From the NCBI GenBank assembly GCA_050485685.1, contig JBJHBW010000001.1:1-64000 (forward strand): 64,000 nucleotides of DNA, given 5' to 3'. Below, piece by piece: positions 34,605-45,100 of this stretch (positions are counted from its first letter, which is position 1; every line of letters begins with the position of its first letter). A program made the translations under genes and the position numbers. The notes beneath the pieces were generated by a model. It searched no databases, was not told the origin of the DNA, and saw only the letters and a program-made list of their open reading frames with translations. Origin of the DNA: JBJHBP01 sp050485685. Lineage in GTDB: Bacteria > Pseudomonadota > Gammaproteobacteria > Steroidobacterales > Rariloculaceae.

Positions 34605-35201
34605 ATGAGGCGATCGCTCACCGCATTCACGACGATCATGCTGACCGGGCTGGCAGTTGCCGCCATGTCTGCTTCGGCAATGGCTCAGAACTCGGCATCG
34701 GACCGGCCACAACTGCGGGTCACGACCAACCTCGGTGAATTCGTGATCGAAATGAATCCCGAGCGTGCGCCACTGACGGTGGAGCACGTCCTCGAATACG
34801 TGCGTGCCGGTTACTACGACGGCACGGTGTTTCACCGTGTCGTGCAGGGCTTTGTCGCCCAGGGCGGCGGATATACACCGGACCTGGAACTGCGTGAGGC
34901 CACGCGCACGGTGTTCAACGAGTCCGGCAATGGGCTGAGCAACCTGCGTGGTACGGTAGGCATGGCGCGAACGACGGAGCCGCATTCGGCGACCAGCCAG
35001 TTCTACGTCAATCTTGCCGACAATCCGGACCTGAACCCGCGTCCCACGCGCTGGGGCTACGCGGTGTTCGGCACCGTGACCGAAGGCATGGAAGTCGTGG
35101 ACCGTATCGGCCACAGGGTGACCAGTGCCGGCGGTCCTTTCCAGCGCGACGTGCCGGTGGACCCCATCATCATCGAACGCGTGGAAGTGATTGGCGATTG
35201 A
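34605..35201 (+). CDS. Periplasmic cyclophilin-type peptidyl-prolyl isomerase
   Basis: A 198-residue PPIase with an N-terminal Sec signal (MRRSLTAFTTIMLTGLAVAA, cleavage after SAMA). The cyclophilin domain has the catalytic Arg in YYDGTVFHRVVQGFVAQGGG, then LRGTVGMARTTEPHSATSQFYVN and WGYAVFGTVTEGMEVVD. It accelerates proline isomerisation of exported proteins, as PpiA does. It overlaps the first possible start of lpxH and is followed by it within 20 nt. Confidence 0.92.
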   Translation: MRRSLTAFTTIMLTGLAVAAMSASAMAQNSASDRPQLRVTTNLGEFVIEMNPERAPLTVEHVLEYVRAGYYDGTVFHRVVQGFVAQGGGYTPDLELREATRTVFNESGNGLSNLRGTVGMARTTEPHSATSQFYVNLADNPDLNPRPTRWGYAVFGTVTEGMEVVDRIGHRVTSAGGPFQRDVPVDPIIIERVEVIGD

Positions 35202-35217
35202 GCAGCCGGGCATCCGG

Positions 35218-35952
35218 ATGACGGCACTGTTCATTTCCGACCTGCACCTGGACACCACCCGGCCGCAGAACATCCAAGCGTTCCTGCGCTTCCTCCAGGA
35301 CGAAGCCCGGTCAGCCACCGCGCTGTACGTTCTCGGCGACCTGTTCGAGGCCTGGGTCGGTGACGACGATGACGACCCGGGCTGGACCCCGGTGATGGAT
35401 GCGCTCGCGGCACTGCCCGCATCGGGCACAGCCTGTCATGTCATGCACGGCAACCGCGATTTTCTGATCGGCGAGCGATTTGCACAGCGTACCGGCGCAC
35501 GACTGCTGCCTGATCACGAAGTGGTGAATCTCTGGGGGCAGCGGGTGCTGCTGATGCACGGCGACCTGCTGTGCACAGACGATATAACTTATATGGAGTC
35601 ACGCACCACGCTGCGCGATCCGGCATGGCAACAGGCGTTTCTTGCCAAATCGCTGGATGAGCGGCGCGCGATCGCAAAGGCGGTGCGCGAACGCAGCCGT
35701 ACCGAGACGGCGGCGAAGCCTGAGGACATCATGGACGTGAACCAGGAGACCGTCGCCGCGACGATGCGTGAACACGATGTGCACATGCTGCTGCATGGCC
35801 ATACGCACCGGCCTCACGTACACCACTTCGAACTGGACGGCGACGCGGCGACCCGGATCGTGCTGGGCGCCTGGGAAGACGACGCAGTGATCGTGCGCTG
35901 GGACAGTGACGGCTTTACGCCGCTGACCCTGGACCTCAGACGCAGTACGTGA
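35218..35952 (+). CDS. lpxH: UDP-2,3-diacylglucosamine diphosphatase
   Basis: A 244-residue metallophosphoesterase of lipid A synthesis that releases lipid X from UDP-2,3-diacylglucosamine. Metal-binding motifs are FISDLHLD, YVLGDLFEAWVGDDDDD, MHGNRDFLIG, LMHGDLLCTDD and LLHGHTHRPHVH. An in-frame TTG at 35191 overlaps the cyclophilin stop, but ATG 35218 (MTALFISDLHL) puts the first motif at the normal position. Cyclophilin-lpxH order is common in gammaproteobacteria. Confidence 0.95.
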   Translation: MTALFISDLHLDTTRPQNIQAFLRFLQDEARSATALYVLGDLFEAWVGDDDDDPGWTPVMDALAALPASGTACHVMHGNRDFLIGERFAQRTGARLLPDHEVVNLWGQRVLLMHGDLLCTDDITYMESRTTLRDPAWQQAFLAKSLDERRAIAKAVRERSRTETAAKPEDIMDVNQETVAATMREHDVHMLLHGHTHRPHVHHFELDGDAATRIVLGAWEDDAVIVRWDSDGFTPLTLDLRRST

Positions 35953-36022
35953 CACGCAGAATCTGAATCGCAGGACCTCAGGTGGCGGCCCCTGTGGCGG
36001 TGCGCACCGCGCGACGTGTCGC

Positions 36023-37558
36023 CTAACCTACGCTCGCCGCCGACACGCTGTCTTCATCCATCCCCTCGCGCCGTGCCTTGCGGTCGCGCTCCGCGCGCGC
36101 GGAATTCGAACGCTGCTGCTCCAGTTCGTCCAGGTAGGCGCGGCTGACATCGCCGGTCACGTACTCGCCGGAGAAGCACGACGTATCGAATCGACGCAGG
36201 TTGGCCTGCTCGTGGTTGACCGCATCGACGAGATCGTCAAGATCCTGATAGATCAGCCAGTCCGCACCTATCATGCGCTGCACCTCGCGCTCGGTGCGGC
36301 CGGCGGCCACCAACTCGGAAGCTGCCGGCATGTCGATGCCGTAGACATTGGGGTGCCGCACCGGCGGCGCGGCCGACGCGAAATAGACCTTTCTGGCACC
36401 AGCCTCGCGCGCCATGTCTATGATCTGCTGCGACGTGGTGCCGCGCACTATGGAATCATCAACCAGCAGCACGTTCTTGCCGGCGAACTCAAGATCGATC
36501 GCATTCAGCTTGCGACGCACCGATGCCCGTCGCTCGGACTGCTCGGGCATGATGAAGGTTCGTCCTATGTAGCGGTTCTTGATGAACCCTTCGCGATACT
36601 TCACGCCCAGTCCGTGAGCGACCTGCATGGCCGCGGTTCGGGCCGTGTCGGGAATCGGAATCACGACGTCGATATCGTGATCGGGCCTGACCTTGAGGAT
36701 GCGCTCGGCGAGCTTGTCGCCCATGCGCATGCGTGCCTTGTAGACCGACAGCCTGTCCATGATGGAATCGGGTCGAGCGAAATATACATACTCGAAGATG
36801 CACGGCGAATGTACGGCCGGCACCGACGACTCGCGCGTGTGTACGCGGCCGTCGAGATCGATGAACACCGCCTCACCGGGTCGGATGTCACGCTCAAGTT
36901 CGAAACCGCCGGCATCCAGCGCGACACTCTCCGAGGCCACCATGTGCTCCATCGTGCCCTGTGCGGTCCTGCGACTGCCGAGCACGGCGGGACGAATGCC
37001 GTGCGGATCGCGAAAAGCGACCAGTCCGTGCCCGACGATCAGCGCCACGACGGCATAGCCGCCGGAGCAGCGCCGGTGAACCGCCTCGACGGCATCAAGA
37101 ATGTTGTCCGGTTTCAGGCTGCCGTTGCCGGCATGTGAGGCAAGCTCGTGCGCGAACACGTTGAGCAGGATCTCCGAATCGGAATTCGTGTTCAGATGGC
37201 GCTTGTCGCGGTCAGTGACCAGACGTTTCAGTTCGTCGGCATTCACCAGATTGCCGTTGTGCGCGAGACAGATCCCGAACGGTGAATTGACGTAGAACGG
37301 CTGCGCCTCGGCCTGGCTGGCCGTACCGGCCGTTGGATAACGCACATGGCCCAGCCCCATGTTGCCGCGCAGGCGCAGCATGTGACGCTCCTCGAAGACA
37401 TCGCGAACCAGGCCGTTGCTGCGCCGCATGAAAAGCCGGCCGCCTTCCTCGGTGATGATGCCGGCGGCATCCTGACCGCGGTGCTGCAGCACGGTCAGCG
37501 CATCATAGATGGCCTGATTGACCGGCCCCTGACCGGCGATTCCGACGATTCCGCACAT
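36023..37558 (-). CDS. purF: Amidophosphoribosyltransferase
   Basis: A 511-residue enzyme of the first purine step (PRPP plus glutamine). After Met removal, Cys1 of MCGIVGIAG is the glutaminase nucleophile, so ATG 37558 must be the start even though the frame is open to 37609. The PRPP-binding loop is NVLLVDDSIVRGTTSQQI. Glutaminase elements are YPTAGTASQAEAQPFYVNSPFGICLAHNGN. The last gene of the fimV-to-purF cluster, 55 nt downstream of cvpA and convergent with lpxH. Confidence 0.96.
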   Translation of the reverse strand: MCGIVGIAGQGPVNQAIYDALTVLQHRGQDAAGIITEEGGRLFMRRSNGLVRDVFEERHMLRLRGNMGLGHVRYPTAGTASQAEAQPFYVNSPFGICLAHNGNLVNADELKRLVTDRDKRHLNTNSDSEILLNVFAHELASHAGNGSLKPDNILDAVEAVHRRCSGGYAVVALIVGHGLVAFRDPHGIRPAVLGSRRTAQGTMEHMVASESVALDAGGFELERDIRPGEAVFIDLDGRVHTRESSVPAVHSPCIFEYVYFARPDSIMDRLSVYKARMRMGDKLAERILKVRPDHDIDVVIPIPDTARTAAMQVAHGLGVKYREGFIKNRYIGRTFIMPEQSERRASVRRKLNAIDLEFAGKNVLLVDDSIVRGTTSQQIIDMAREAGARKVYFASAAPPVRHPNVYGIDMPAASELVAAGRTEREVQRMIGADWLIYQDLDDLVDAVNHEQANLRRFDTSCFSGEYVTGDVSRAYLDELEQQRSNSARAERDRKARREGMDEDSVSAASVG

Positions 37559-37613
37559 GTGACTGTTTACCCGGTTCCTTCCAGTTTCCCAAATCCCTGA
37601 TCGGTGCAACCGT

Positions 37614-38153
37614 TCAGGGTGCGTGCACCGGTGCTGGTGCGTCCACCGGTGCCCTCAGCACCAGATCGTACTGTTCTACGTAACGGGCGCCGATCTCGGC
37701 GTAATAACGGATGCCTGCGGCGACCTGATTGCCGTATTCACGAAACGCCGCATCCTGCCACCAGCGATTCTCATCCATGCCGAACAGCTCCAGCACGATC
37801 ACGCAAAGCCCGACAATCAGCGCACCGCGCGCGAAACCGAACAGGCCGCCCAGCGTGCGATCGGTGCCAGTGAGGCCGGTATGGCGGATCAGCGCCGAGG
37901 TCAGCCACACCACAATGCCGCCGGCAATCAGCACCAGCACGAACACAATGGCGCGCGCTGTCCAGACCTTCAGTTCCGGCACCGCGTTCCACTCGCCCAG
38001 CCACGGCTCCACCACCCAGGAGAAGCGCCAGGCCAGCCAGATCGCCGCCAGCCAGGTCACCAGCGACAGCGCCTCGCGCGCGAACCCGCGCCATAACCCG
38101 AACAGCGTGGACGCAAGACAGATCAGCAATATCGCAAAATCAGCCCAGGACAT
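37614..38153 (-). CDS. cvpA: Colicin V production-family membrane protein
   Basis: A 179-residue inner-membrane protein with about four hydrophobic helices: FAILLICLASTLFGLWRGF, ALSLVTWLAAIWLAW, IVFVLVLIAGGIVVWLTSALI and LFGFARGALIVGLCVIVLELF. GFxRE near residue 25 and the DRTLGGLFGFARG segment are family hallmarks. The biochemical role is not established; it is usually upstream of purF, as here. Confidence 0.92.
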   Translation of the reverse strand: MSWADFAILLICLASTLFGLWRGFAREALSLVTWLAAIWLAWRFSWVVEPWLGEWNAVPELKVWTARAIVFVLVLIAGGIVVWLTSALIRHTGLTGTDRTLGGLFGFARGALIVGLCVIVLELFGMDENRWWQDAAFREYGNQVAAGIRYYAEIGARYVEQYDLVLRAPVDAPAPVHAP

Positions 38154-38232
38154 GTGGCGAGAACCGGATCAGCTCAGACTCTTGCGGACACATCAGGGCA
38201 ATCGGTGTCGGGCAGTCGGCCGCAGGCAACGC

Positions 38233-38925
38233 TCACGGCGTCGCTCCGTCAGCCATGACCACCTGGGCGACGAAACCGTGTGCGGCCAGCGACGAGACCA
38301 CCGCCTCGGCGCTGTCCCTGGTCTGATACGGACCGATACGCACACGGTGCATGGTACGCCCGCCGGCGCGGTGCGCACTGATATCGGGACTGTGACCGTA
38401 GCCGGCGACTCGCTCGGCAAGCCTGCGGGCATTTTCTTCCTGGCCGAAACTGCCCAGCTGCACGAGCCAGTCGCCCGCAGCAACGGGCGCGGCCGCCTGC
38501 GAGGTGGCCGGACTGACCGCGGACGATGGCGATGCCTGTGCGACGGCCGGCTCTGGCTCCGACGGCAGTGCGGCGGCCCGGGCAGCATCGGCGTCGTCGG
38601 TTACGGCGGCGGCTGATGGTGTGGTCTGCGCCTCGGTGCGTGTCGCGGCTTCGGCCTGAGAGGGCGGCGACTCAGCGGCTGGAACGGGCGCGTCGGTGGT
38701 GGCAGCCGGTTCACGCACCGCCTCGGCCAGCGAGGTATCCGGCGCATCCAGGGGGATGGTGCGTGTTCTTACCGGCGCCGGTTCGCTGGCCGCGGGCAGC
38801 GTCAGCGCGGCGGTCTCATCGACAGCGTCCGGATCAGGGCCATCCAGCACCAACGGGATCAACCAGACCCCGAGTGCGATCAGGACCGCTGCGCCTACCA
38901 GTCTTTCCTTCAAACCCCGGTCCAT
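38233..38925 (-). CDS. SPOR-domain protein (DedD-like)
   Basis: A 230-residue protein with one N-terminal transmembrane helix (LVGAAVLIALGVWLIPLVL, about 9-27), a Pro/Ala-rich periplasmic linker (about 45-150), and a C-terminal SPOR domain (WLVQLGSFGQEENARRLAERVAGYG then VRIGPYQTRDSAEAVVSSL). SPOR domains bind denuded septal peptidoglycan, so a cell-division role is likely. It overlaps folC by 16 nt, as dedD does elsewhere. Confidence 0.9.
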   Translation of the reverse strand: MDRGLKERLVGAAVLIALGVWLIPLVLDGPDPDAVDETAALTLPAASEPAPVRTRTIPLDAPDTSLAEAVREPAATTDAPVPAAESPPSQAEAATRTEAQTTPSAAAVTDDADAARAAALPSEPEPAVAQASPSSAVSPATSQAAAPVAAGDWLVQLGSFGQEENARRLAERVAGYGHSPDISAHRAGGRTMHRVRIGPYQTRDSAEAVVSSLAAHGFVAQVVMADGATP

Positions 38926-40253
38926 CTGGCGGATTGATCACTGGAAGTGGGTGCGCAGTATAGCCCAAGCGCTTCCATCGCGGGACCAACAATGTAGAAC
39001 GATCCGAACACCAGCACCCTGTCGCCGCGCGCAGCGCGTACCGCGGCACTGCGGATAGCGGTTTCCACATCCGGCTGCGGCGTCGCCAGGCGCGCACCCT
39101 GCGCAGTCAGCGCCGCCGTCATGTCTTTGGCGGTCGCGCCGCGCTCAGGCTCGGCACAGGCCACGAACCACTCATCCACGAGCTCGGCGAACGGCTGCAG
39201 CACACCGGCAATGTCCTTGTCGTGCATGGCACCGAATACGGCCAGCGTGCGCCCCGCCGGCGGCAGACGGCGAACTGCGGCAACCAGCTCGCGTGCCGCG
39301 GCCGGATTGTGCGCGACGTCGAAAACCCACTCCACGCCGTTCACGGTATGCCGGTCAAGGCGACCGAACAGTGACGCCGATGCCAGGCCGCGTGCCAGTG
39401 CCTCATGCTGCACAGGCAGCACGTCGTTGAGCGCCTCGACCACCGTCGTGCATGCGGCAGCGTTCGTATATTGGATATCACCACCGAAAGCGGGGCGCGG
39501 CAGATCGCGAATCTCGCCCTGCGCGCCCCTGTAGTTCCAGCGCTGCATCCCCGATTCAACCTCGGCCACGACACCGGCCACGTCGAAGTCCCTGGCTATC
39601 AGTTTCAGATCGGCCCCGGTAGCGGCGGCATGCTCGACGAGGCTGGATGGGGGCAGGCGATCGGCAATGACGGCCGGCCGGCCGGCGCGCATGATGCCGG
39701 CTTTCTCGCGCCCCACCGATTCGCGATCGGGGCCCAGCCATTCCTGGTGATCAAGATCCACGCTCGCGATCAGCACGGCGTCGGCATCGAGCGCGTTGAC
39801 CGCATCCAGACGCCCGCCCAGGCCGACTTCGAGAATCACCACATCGCACTTCTCCTGCGCGAAATGCAGACAGGCAGCGACCGCGGAGCATTCGAAATAC
39901 GACAGTGTGGTCTTGCCGCGCGTCGCATCGATGAACTCGAACAGCGACACCAGCTGCTCGTCGCTGGCTTCCACGCCATCGACCCTTATGCGCTCGTTGA
40001 AGCGGAACAGATGTGGCGACGTAAAAGCGCCAACGCGATAACCGGCGCTGCGGTAGATGCTCTCGAGAATCGCGACACACGAACCCTTGCCGTTGGTTCC
40101 GCCTACCGTGATCACACGGTACGGCGGCGGCCGCAACGACAGCGAATCCAGAACGCTGCGAATGCGATCCAGACTCATGTCGATCTTCTTCGGGTGCAGT
40201 GTCTCCAGCCAGCTCAGCCATTCAGCCAGCGTTGAAAACCCGGTGGCGCGCAT
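38910..40253 (-). CDS. folC: Folylpolyglutamate / dihydrofolate synthase
   Basis: A 447-residue Mur-ligase-family enzyme that adds glutamate to dihydropteroate and folates. The P-loop is ITVGGTNGKGSCVAILESI. The SPHLFRFNERIRVDG folate loop and LEVGLGGRLDAVNALDADAVLIASVDLDHQEWLG follow. The C-terminal domain starts near VFGAMHDKDIAGVLQPF. It lies 38 nt downstream of accD. Confidence 0.95.
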   Translation of the reverse strand: MRATGFSTLAEWLSWLETLHPKKIDMSLDRIRSVLDSLSLRPPPYRVITVGGTNGKGSCVAILESIYRSAGYRVGAFTSPHLFRFNERIRVDGVEASDEQLVSLFEFIDATRGKTTLSYFECSAVAACLHFAQEKCDVVILEVGLGGRLDAVNALDADAVLIASVDLDHQEWLGPDRESVGREKAGIMRAGRPAVIADRLPPSSLVEHAAATGADLKLIARDFDVAGVVAEVESGMQRWNYRGAQGEIRDLPRPAFGGDIQYTNAAACTTVVEALNDVLPVQHEALARGLASASLFGRLDRHTVNGVEWVFDVAHNPAAARELVAAVRRLPPAGRTLAVFGAMHDKDIAGVLQPFAELVDEWFVACAEPERGATAKDMTAALTAQGARLATPQPDVETAIRSAAVRAARGDRVLVFGSFYIVGPAMEALGLYCAPTSSDQSARWTGV

Positions 40254-40291
40254 CGAATCTCCCGAAACAGGGAAAATGGGGAAGGCAGTGG

Positions 40292-41152
40292 TCAGTTCGG
40301 CAGCGGCTGGTCCATCAGCTTGGCCAGCAGGGATGCAATCTGGTCCCGCGCTTCGCGGCGGTCCACGATCATGTCCAGCGCACCCTTCTCGAGCAGGAAC
40401 TCGGCACGCTGGAACCCATCCGGCAGGGTCTCGCCCACCGTCTGTTCAATCACCCGGGGTCCGGCGAATCCGATCAGCGCCTTGGGCTCGGCGATGTTCA
40501 CATCGCCCAGCATCGCCAGACTCGCCGACACACCGCCGGTAGTCGGATCGGTCATCACGGACACGAACGGCAGCCGCGCATCGCTGAGACGAACCAGCGC
40601 GGCGCTGGTCTTCGCCATCTGCATCAGCGACAGCAGAGCCTCCTGCATGCGCGCACCGCCACTGGCCGAAAACGAGATCAGTGGGCGCTTGTGCTGCACG
40701 CTGTAATCGACCGCGCGCACGAAGCGCTCACCGACCACAGAGCCCATGGAGCCGGCCATGAACCGGAACTCGAATGCGGCGGCCACGACAGGCAGTCCCT
40801 TGAGCATGCCGGCCATCGCAATCAGCGCGTCGCGCTCGCCGGTTTCCTTCTGGGCCTGGGCGATGCGGTCGCGATATTTTTTCGTGTCGCGAAACTTCAG
40901 CGGATCCTGCGGCTCCAGGGAAGCGCCGATCTCCTGTCCCGAATCCGGATCCAGGAACATGCTCAGCCGCTCGCGCCCGCCTATGCGCATGTGGTGACTG
41001 CAGCGCGGACACACGTACAGACTGCGCTTGAGCTCCGCGCGATACAGTTGCGCCGAACAGCCCGGACACTTCACCCACAAGCCTTCCGGCACCGAATGCC
41101 GACGCTGCTCGGTGCGTATCCGTGACGGCATCAGCTTGTCGAACCAGCTCAT
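40292..41152 (-). CDS. accD: Acetyl-CoA carboxylase carboxyltransferase beta subunit
   Basis: A 286-residue subunit that with AccA transfers CO2 from biotin to acetyl-CoA. The zinc ribbon is CPGCSAQLYRAELKRSLYVCPRC (four Cys). The oxyanion/CoA region is FSASGGARMQEALLSLMQMAKTSAAL and MTDPTTGGVSASLAMLGDVNIAEP. The frame is open to 41266, but ATG 41152 (MSWFDKLMPSRI) has AAGGAAA 4 nt upstream and the usual start. It lies 53 nt after truA; trpF is absent from this gap. Confidence 0.96.
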   Translation of the reverse strand: MSWFDKLMPSRIRTEQRRHSVPEGLWVKCPGCSAQLYRAELKRSLYVCPRCSHHMRIGGRERLSMFLDPDSGQEIGASLEPQDPLKFRDTKKYRDRIAQAQKETGERDALIAMAGMLKGLPVVAAAFEFRFMAGSMGSVVGERFVRAVDYSVQHKRPLISFSASGGARMQEALLSLMQMAKTSAALVRLSDARLPFVSVMTDPTTGGVSASLAMLGDVNIAEPKALIGFAGPRVIEQTVGETLPDGFQRAEFLLEKGALDMIVDRREARDQIASLLAKLMDQPLPN

Positions 41153-41205
41153 ACTTTCCTTAAGCCTGCAGTGTCCAGACTGCCAATGATAACCGCTGTG
41201 CAGCT

Positions 41206-42060
41206 TCAAGTATTCCCGGGTGGCCTGTCGTCTGCTGATGAACCGGCCGCCGCTTCGATCACGCAACGGGCCGCGTTATCCGGAAACAGCCGATCCGCGC
41301 AGGTTTCCGGCAGCCCCCAGACGGCGTCGTAGCCTACGCCTATCAGCGTCAGCCCCTGCGCGGGTGCGGTCGCCGCGGCCAGGCGCCGGTCGCGGGCTTG
41401 CATGAGCTGCAGCGCGGAATCGGGCGAGCGCCGGCCCTGGCCGACTTCAACCAGGGTCCCGACCAGATTGCGCACCATATGATGCAGAAAGGCATTGGCC
41501 ACGAAATCCAGCATCACCCGGGCGCCGTCGCGCTCAGCGGTGACGCTGATCAGCCTGCGCATGGGCGTGGTGGACTGGCATCCGGCCGCACGGAACGACG
41601 AGAAGTCCCTTTCGCCCAGCCACAGCGTGGCGGCGTGCAGCATGCGTGCGCAGTCCACCGGATTGCGCAGCCACCAGACACGATCCCGCACCAGCGCCGG
41701 CCGCGTTTCCCGTTCCAGCAGTGTGTAGCGGTAGCGACGGAAGGTTGCACTGCGCCGGGCATCGAAGTCAGCGGCGACAGGACATGCCCAGTGCACCGAA
41801 ACGTCGGGCGGCAGATTCGCATTGATGCCCTGAACCCACTGGTACGGCGTGCGCTCGGCCGCGGTATCGAAATGCACGACCTGCATCGCGGCGTGCACAC
41901 CGCGGTCGGTGCGTCCGGCAGCCGACAGCGATACCGGGTCGTTGGCGACAAACGCGACCGCGGCCGTCACCACATCCTGAACGGTGCGTCCGTTGCGCTG
42001 GCTCTGCCAGCCGACGAAGTCGCTGCCGTCATATTCCAGTGCGAGTGCAATCCTGGCCAT
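41206..42060 (-). CDS. truA: tRNA pseudouridine(38-40) synthase
   Basis: A 284-residue enzyme that isomerises uridines in the tRNA anticodon arm. MARIALALEYDGSDFVGWQSQ is the N-terminal motif, and the catalytic Asp is in SLSAAGRTDRGVHAAMQVVHF. ARRSATFRRYRYTLL and FLHHMVRNLVGTLVEVG are further signatures. It lies 73 nt downstream of fimV. Confidence 0.95.
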   Translation of the reverse strand: MARIALALEYDGSDFVGWQSQRNGRTVQDVVTAAVAFVANDPVSLSAAGRTDRGVHAAMQVVHFDTAAERTPYQWVQGINANLPPDVSVHWACPVAADFDARRSATFRRYRYTLLERETRPALVRDRVWWLRNPVDCARMLHAATLWLGERDFSSFRAAGCQSTTPMRRLISVTAERDGARVMLDFVANAFLHHMVRNLVGTLVEVGQGRRSPDSALQLMQARDRRLAAATAPAQGLTLIGVGYDAVWGLPETCADRLFPDNAARCVIEAAAGSSADDRPPGNT

Positions 42061-42133
42061 GGCCGCTCAACGGAAAAACGCGTGCGGCAGCGCGTCCTGC
42101 GCCGCCGCACGCGCGAGCGTTGTTTTCACGGAC

Positions 42134-45100
42134 TCAGGTGCCCAGCGTATCGATCAGACCCTGCGCTTCGCGACGTTGTCCCGTGTCGCCTTCCTCCAGC
42201 ACCTCTTCGAGAATGCTGCGTGCGCCGTCAGGGTCACCCATATCGATGTATGCACGGGCTAGATCGAGCTTGGTGCCGACCTCGGTCAGTGTTTCCGTAC
42301 CCAGTTCCGCCTCTTCGGTGCCGGTGGGTTCATCATCGGCCAGCACGGAATCGGAGCCGATATCCAGATCCACGGGCGTATGGCTGTCATCGGCGAACAG
42401 TTCACTGCTGAATTCCGGTGCGCGCGGCTGTTCCACGGTCTCGCCGCCATCGAGGGCGGACGAAAGATCGTCGAGGTCCAGATCAAGATCATTGCCGCTG
42501 CCGGCATTGACGTCATCGATATTCAGGGCCCTGACCATCGATGTCGACCCGCTGCGGTCACCGTCTTCAGGCACTTCAAGTACCTCGGTGCGGGTCAGGG
42601 ACGAGATGGCATCCGGGTCACCTATGCCCTGCACTTCCTCCGGCGACAGTATGCTGGTCTGCTGCTGCTCGAAGTCATCATCGTCACCAAGCACCTGCGT
42701 GATGCCGGTGGCCGACAGCAGCCGATCATCGCCATCCCGGCCGTCATTGTCTTCCGACAGCTTCGGCTGTTCGCGCGTGTCACCCTCTCCCCCGATGCCC
42801 GGCAGGTCGCCGAGTTCGTCGGAAAGGCCTTTCAGGTCACTGACGTCCAGACCCAGATCATCAAGATTGATTTCCGCCGTGTAATCGGCCTGATCGTCCG
42901 CGCCGGCATTCAGACCGGGCTGCTCGATGGTGGGCAGCTCGGAAGTGCCTTCGCCCAGCGTGTTCAGCCACGCCGTGGCGTCGCCTTCATCGGCGTCATC
43001 GCCGTCACCGGCATCGCCGCCACTTTGCAGGCGTGATTCCAGCGTCGGCGATTCCATCGTCGGTGAATCCGGTCCCGGCACCTCAAGCGTGGGCGTTTCC
43101 ATGGTCGGCGCGTCGAAGCGCGGCGTTTCTTCCGTCGCATCGTCATCACCGAATCCGAATTCCGGACGCTGTCGGGATTCGACCGTCGGCGATTCCTGCG
43201 TTGCAGCCAGCGGATCGATGTCGGTGTGGGTACCGGCGCCTTCGTCTTCGTCGTCGGACAGGATGGCGGCTTCGATACCGGCGGCCGTGCGCTCGCCTAT
43301 GTCCAGCGAGTCGAAATCGGCGGCGGCCCTGGCCTGTATCGATTCGCGATCATCGCTGTCGGCGTCGTCCGCACTCTGATCGCCAAAGTCGAAGTCGATG
43401 CCCGTGCTCGCGGCGGTCTCGTCATCGAGCTTGAACTCGATGTCGCTGCCGGTAACCTCACCGAAGTCCAGGTCCATTCCTGAGCCGGCCTGGCCATCGG
43501 TGTCATCCTGAGAGTCGAACGCAAAATCGAGCGCATCGCTGTCGCCTGCATCCAGCGCCATGTCGACCTCGCCGGCCGAGGCGGTCGCCGATGCGAACAT
43601 CGGTTCATCCGGACAGATCTGCTTGCCCATGATCACGACCTTGTCCCAGTCGCCATCACGCCCGTCGCCGACTTCAGCATGCAGGCTGCGCGCGGCATCC
43701 AGGAAGGCGTCGCGATTCCCCCAGACGAAATACACTTCCAGCAGCTTGAGCTTCAGATCACGACGGCCAGGCTCCTGTTCCAGCCCCTTCGTGATCAGCT
43801 CGGCAGCCTGGTCGTAAAGGCCGTATGCCATGTGAAAGTCGGCCTCGGCCATGACGTCGGCCTGATCGAGATTCACCAGCGTCTGGCTGGACAGCGTGTC
43901 TTCGGCAGCCGGCGCCTGCAGATCCGCTGAAGCGTCCGCCGCGGCGGTCGGCGATGAGGCCGCCGCATCATCACTGTCGTCTCCGCCGCGGTCGCGGCCG
44001 GCCGCGGCACCGGCCAGTGCTCCGGCCGCAGCGGCACCCGCCGCAGCACCCATGGAAGGTTCGCGCCGGCCGCCTCGCGGCGTGCGCTGTTCCTCGACGA
44101 CGATGCTGTCTTCGCTGCTGTCGCGTCGCATGCGCGCGGTGGCACCGATCGATTCGCTCTCATCATCGTCGGATTCGGCCTGCAGCTGATCCCAGCGGCC
44201 GGTCAGATCATCCGCTTCTTCCGGGCGACGCGCACGCAGGAACCAGACCAGCGCGCCGACCAGCGCCACGACGCCCAGCCCTATCCACAGAAACGGTGCC
44301 GCCAGCCAGCCCAGCACGCGGTCCAGCAGCGAAGGCTGTGGCGCGGTTGGGGTCACGACAGGTGCCGGTGTCGGCGCGGGGGCAACCGCCTCTGCCGCTT
44401 CGGCAGCAGCAGCTGCGGTCGCGGCTTCTTCAGCTGCAGCCGCTTCGTCCGCGGGCAGCTCGTCGGCAAACAGTGGCTCGGACTCCAGGTCCACGCCCGG
44501 TGCCGGTGCCGGTGCCGCATCGGCAGCGACCGGTTCGGACGGGGCCGCTTCATCGACGGCACCCAGTCTGGCCTGCAGCGCGGCGAGCTCCTCGTTACGC
44601 ATCTCCAGCAGGCGGCGACTCTCCTCCAGCTCCGCCTGCGCCGCAGTCAGTTCCTGCTGCAGGCGCGAAACCTCGGCAGCGGAAGCGCCGGCTGCGGGAT
44701 CCGCCGCGGCACCGGCAGGTGCCGCTACCGCGGCCTGGCCTGCTGTTTCCTCGGCGGGCGCGACCAGGCGCAGTCTGTCCTGATCCGCGCCGGTCTGCCA
44801 GTCGGCCAGCTGTCGCTGGAATTCCTGCGACGCTGCGGCCGCGCTGCGACCGGCCAGCGTCTGCGCGTCCGGAATCCTCAGCACGGCTCCGGCACGCAGC
44901 ATGTTCATGTTGCCGTCAAAGGCCTGCGGGTTGGCCTCGTACAGCGCAACCATGGTCTGATTCAGGGTCACGCCCTGTGGCTGAAGCTGCGAAGCGATGC
45001 TCCACAGGGTCTCGGCACGCTGCACCGTCCAGGTGCCATCCGCGGCCCGTGCGGGGGCAGCGGCAGGAGCCGGCTGTGCAGCCGGAGGCTGCACGGGTGC

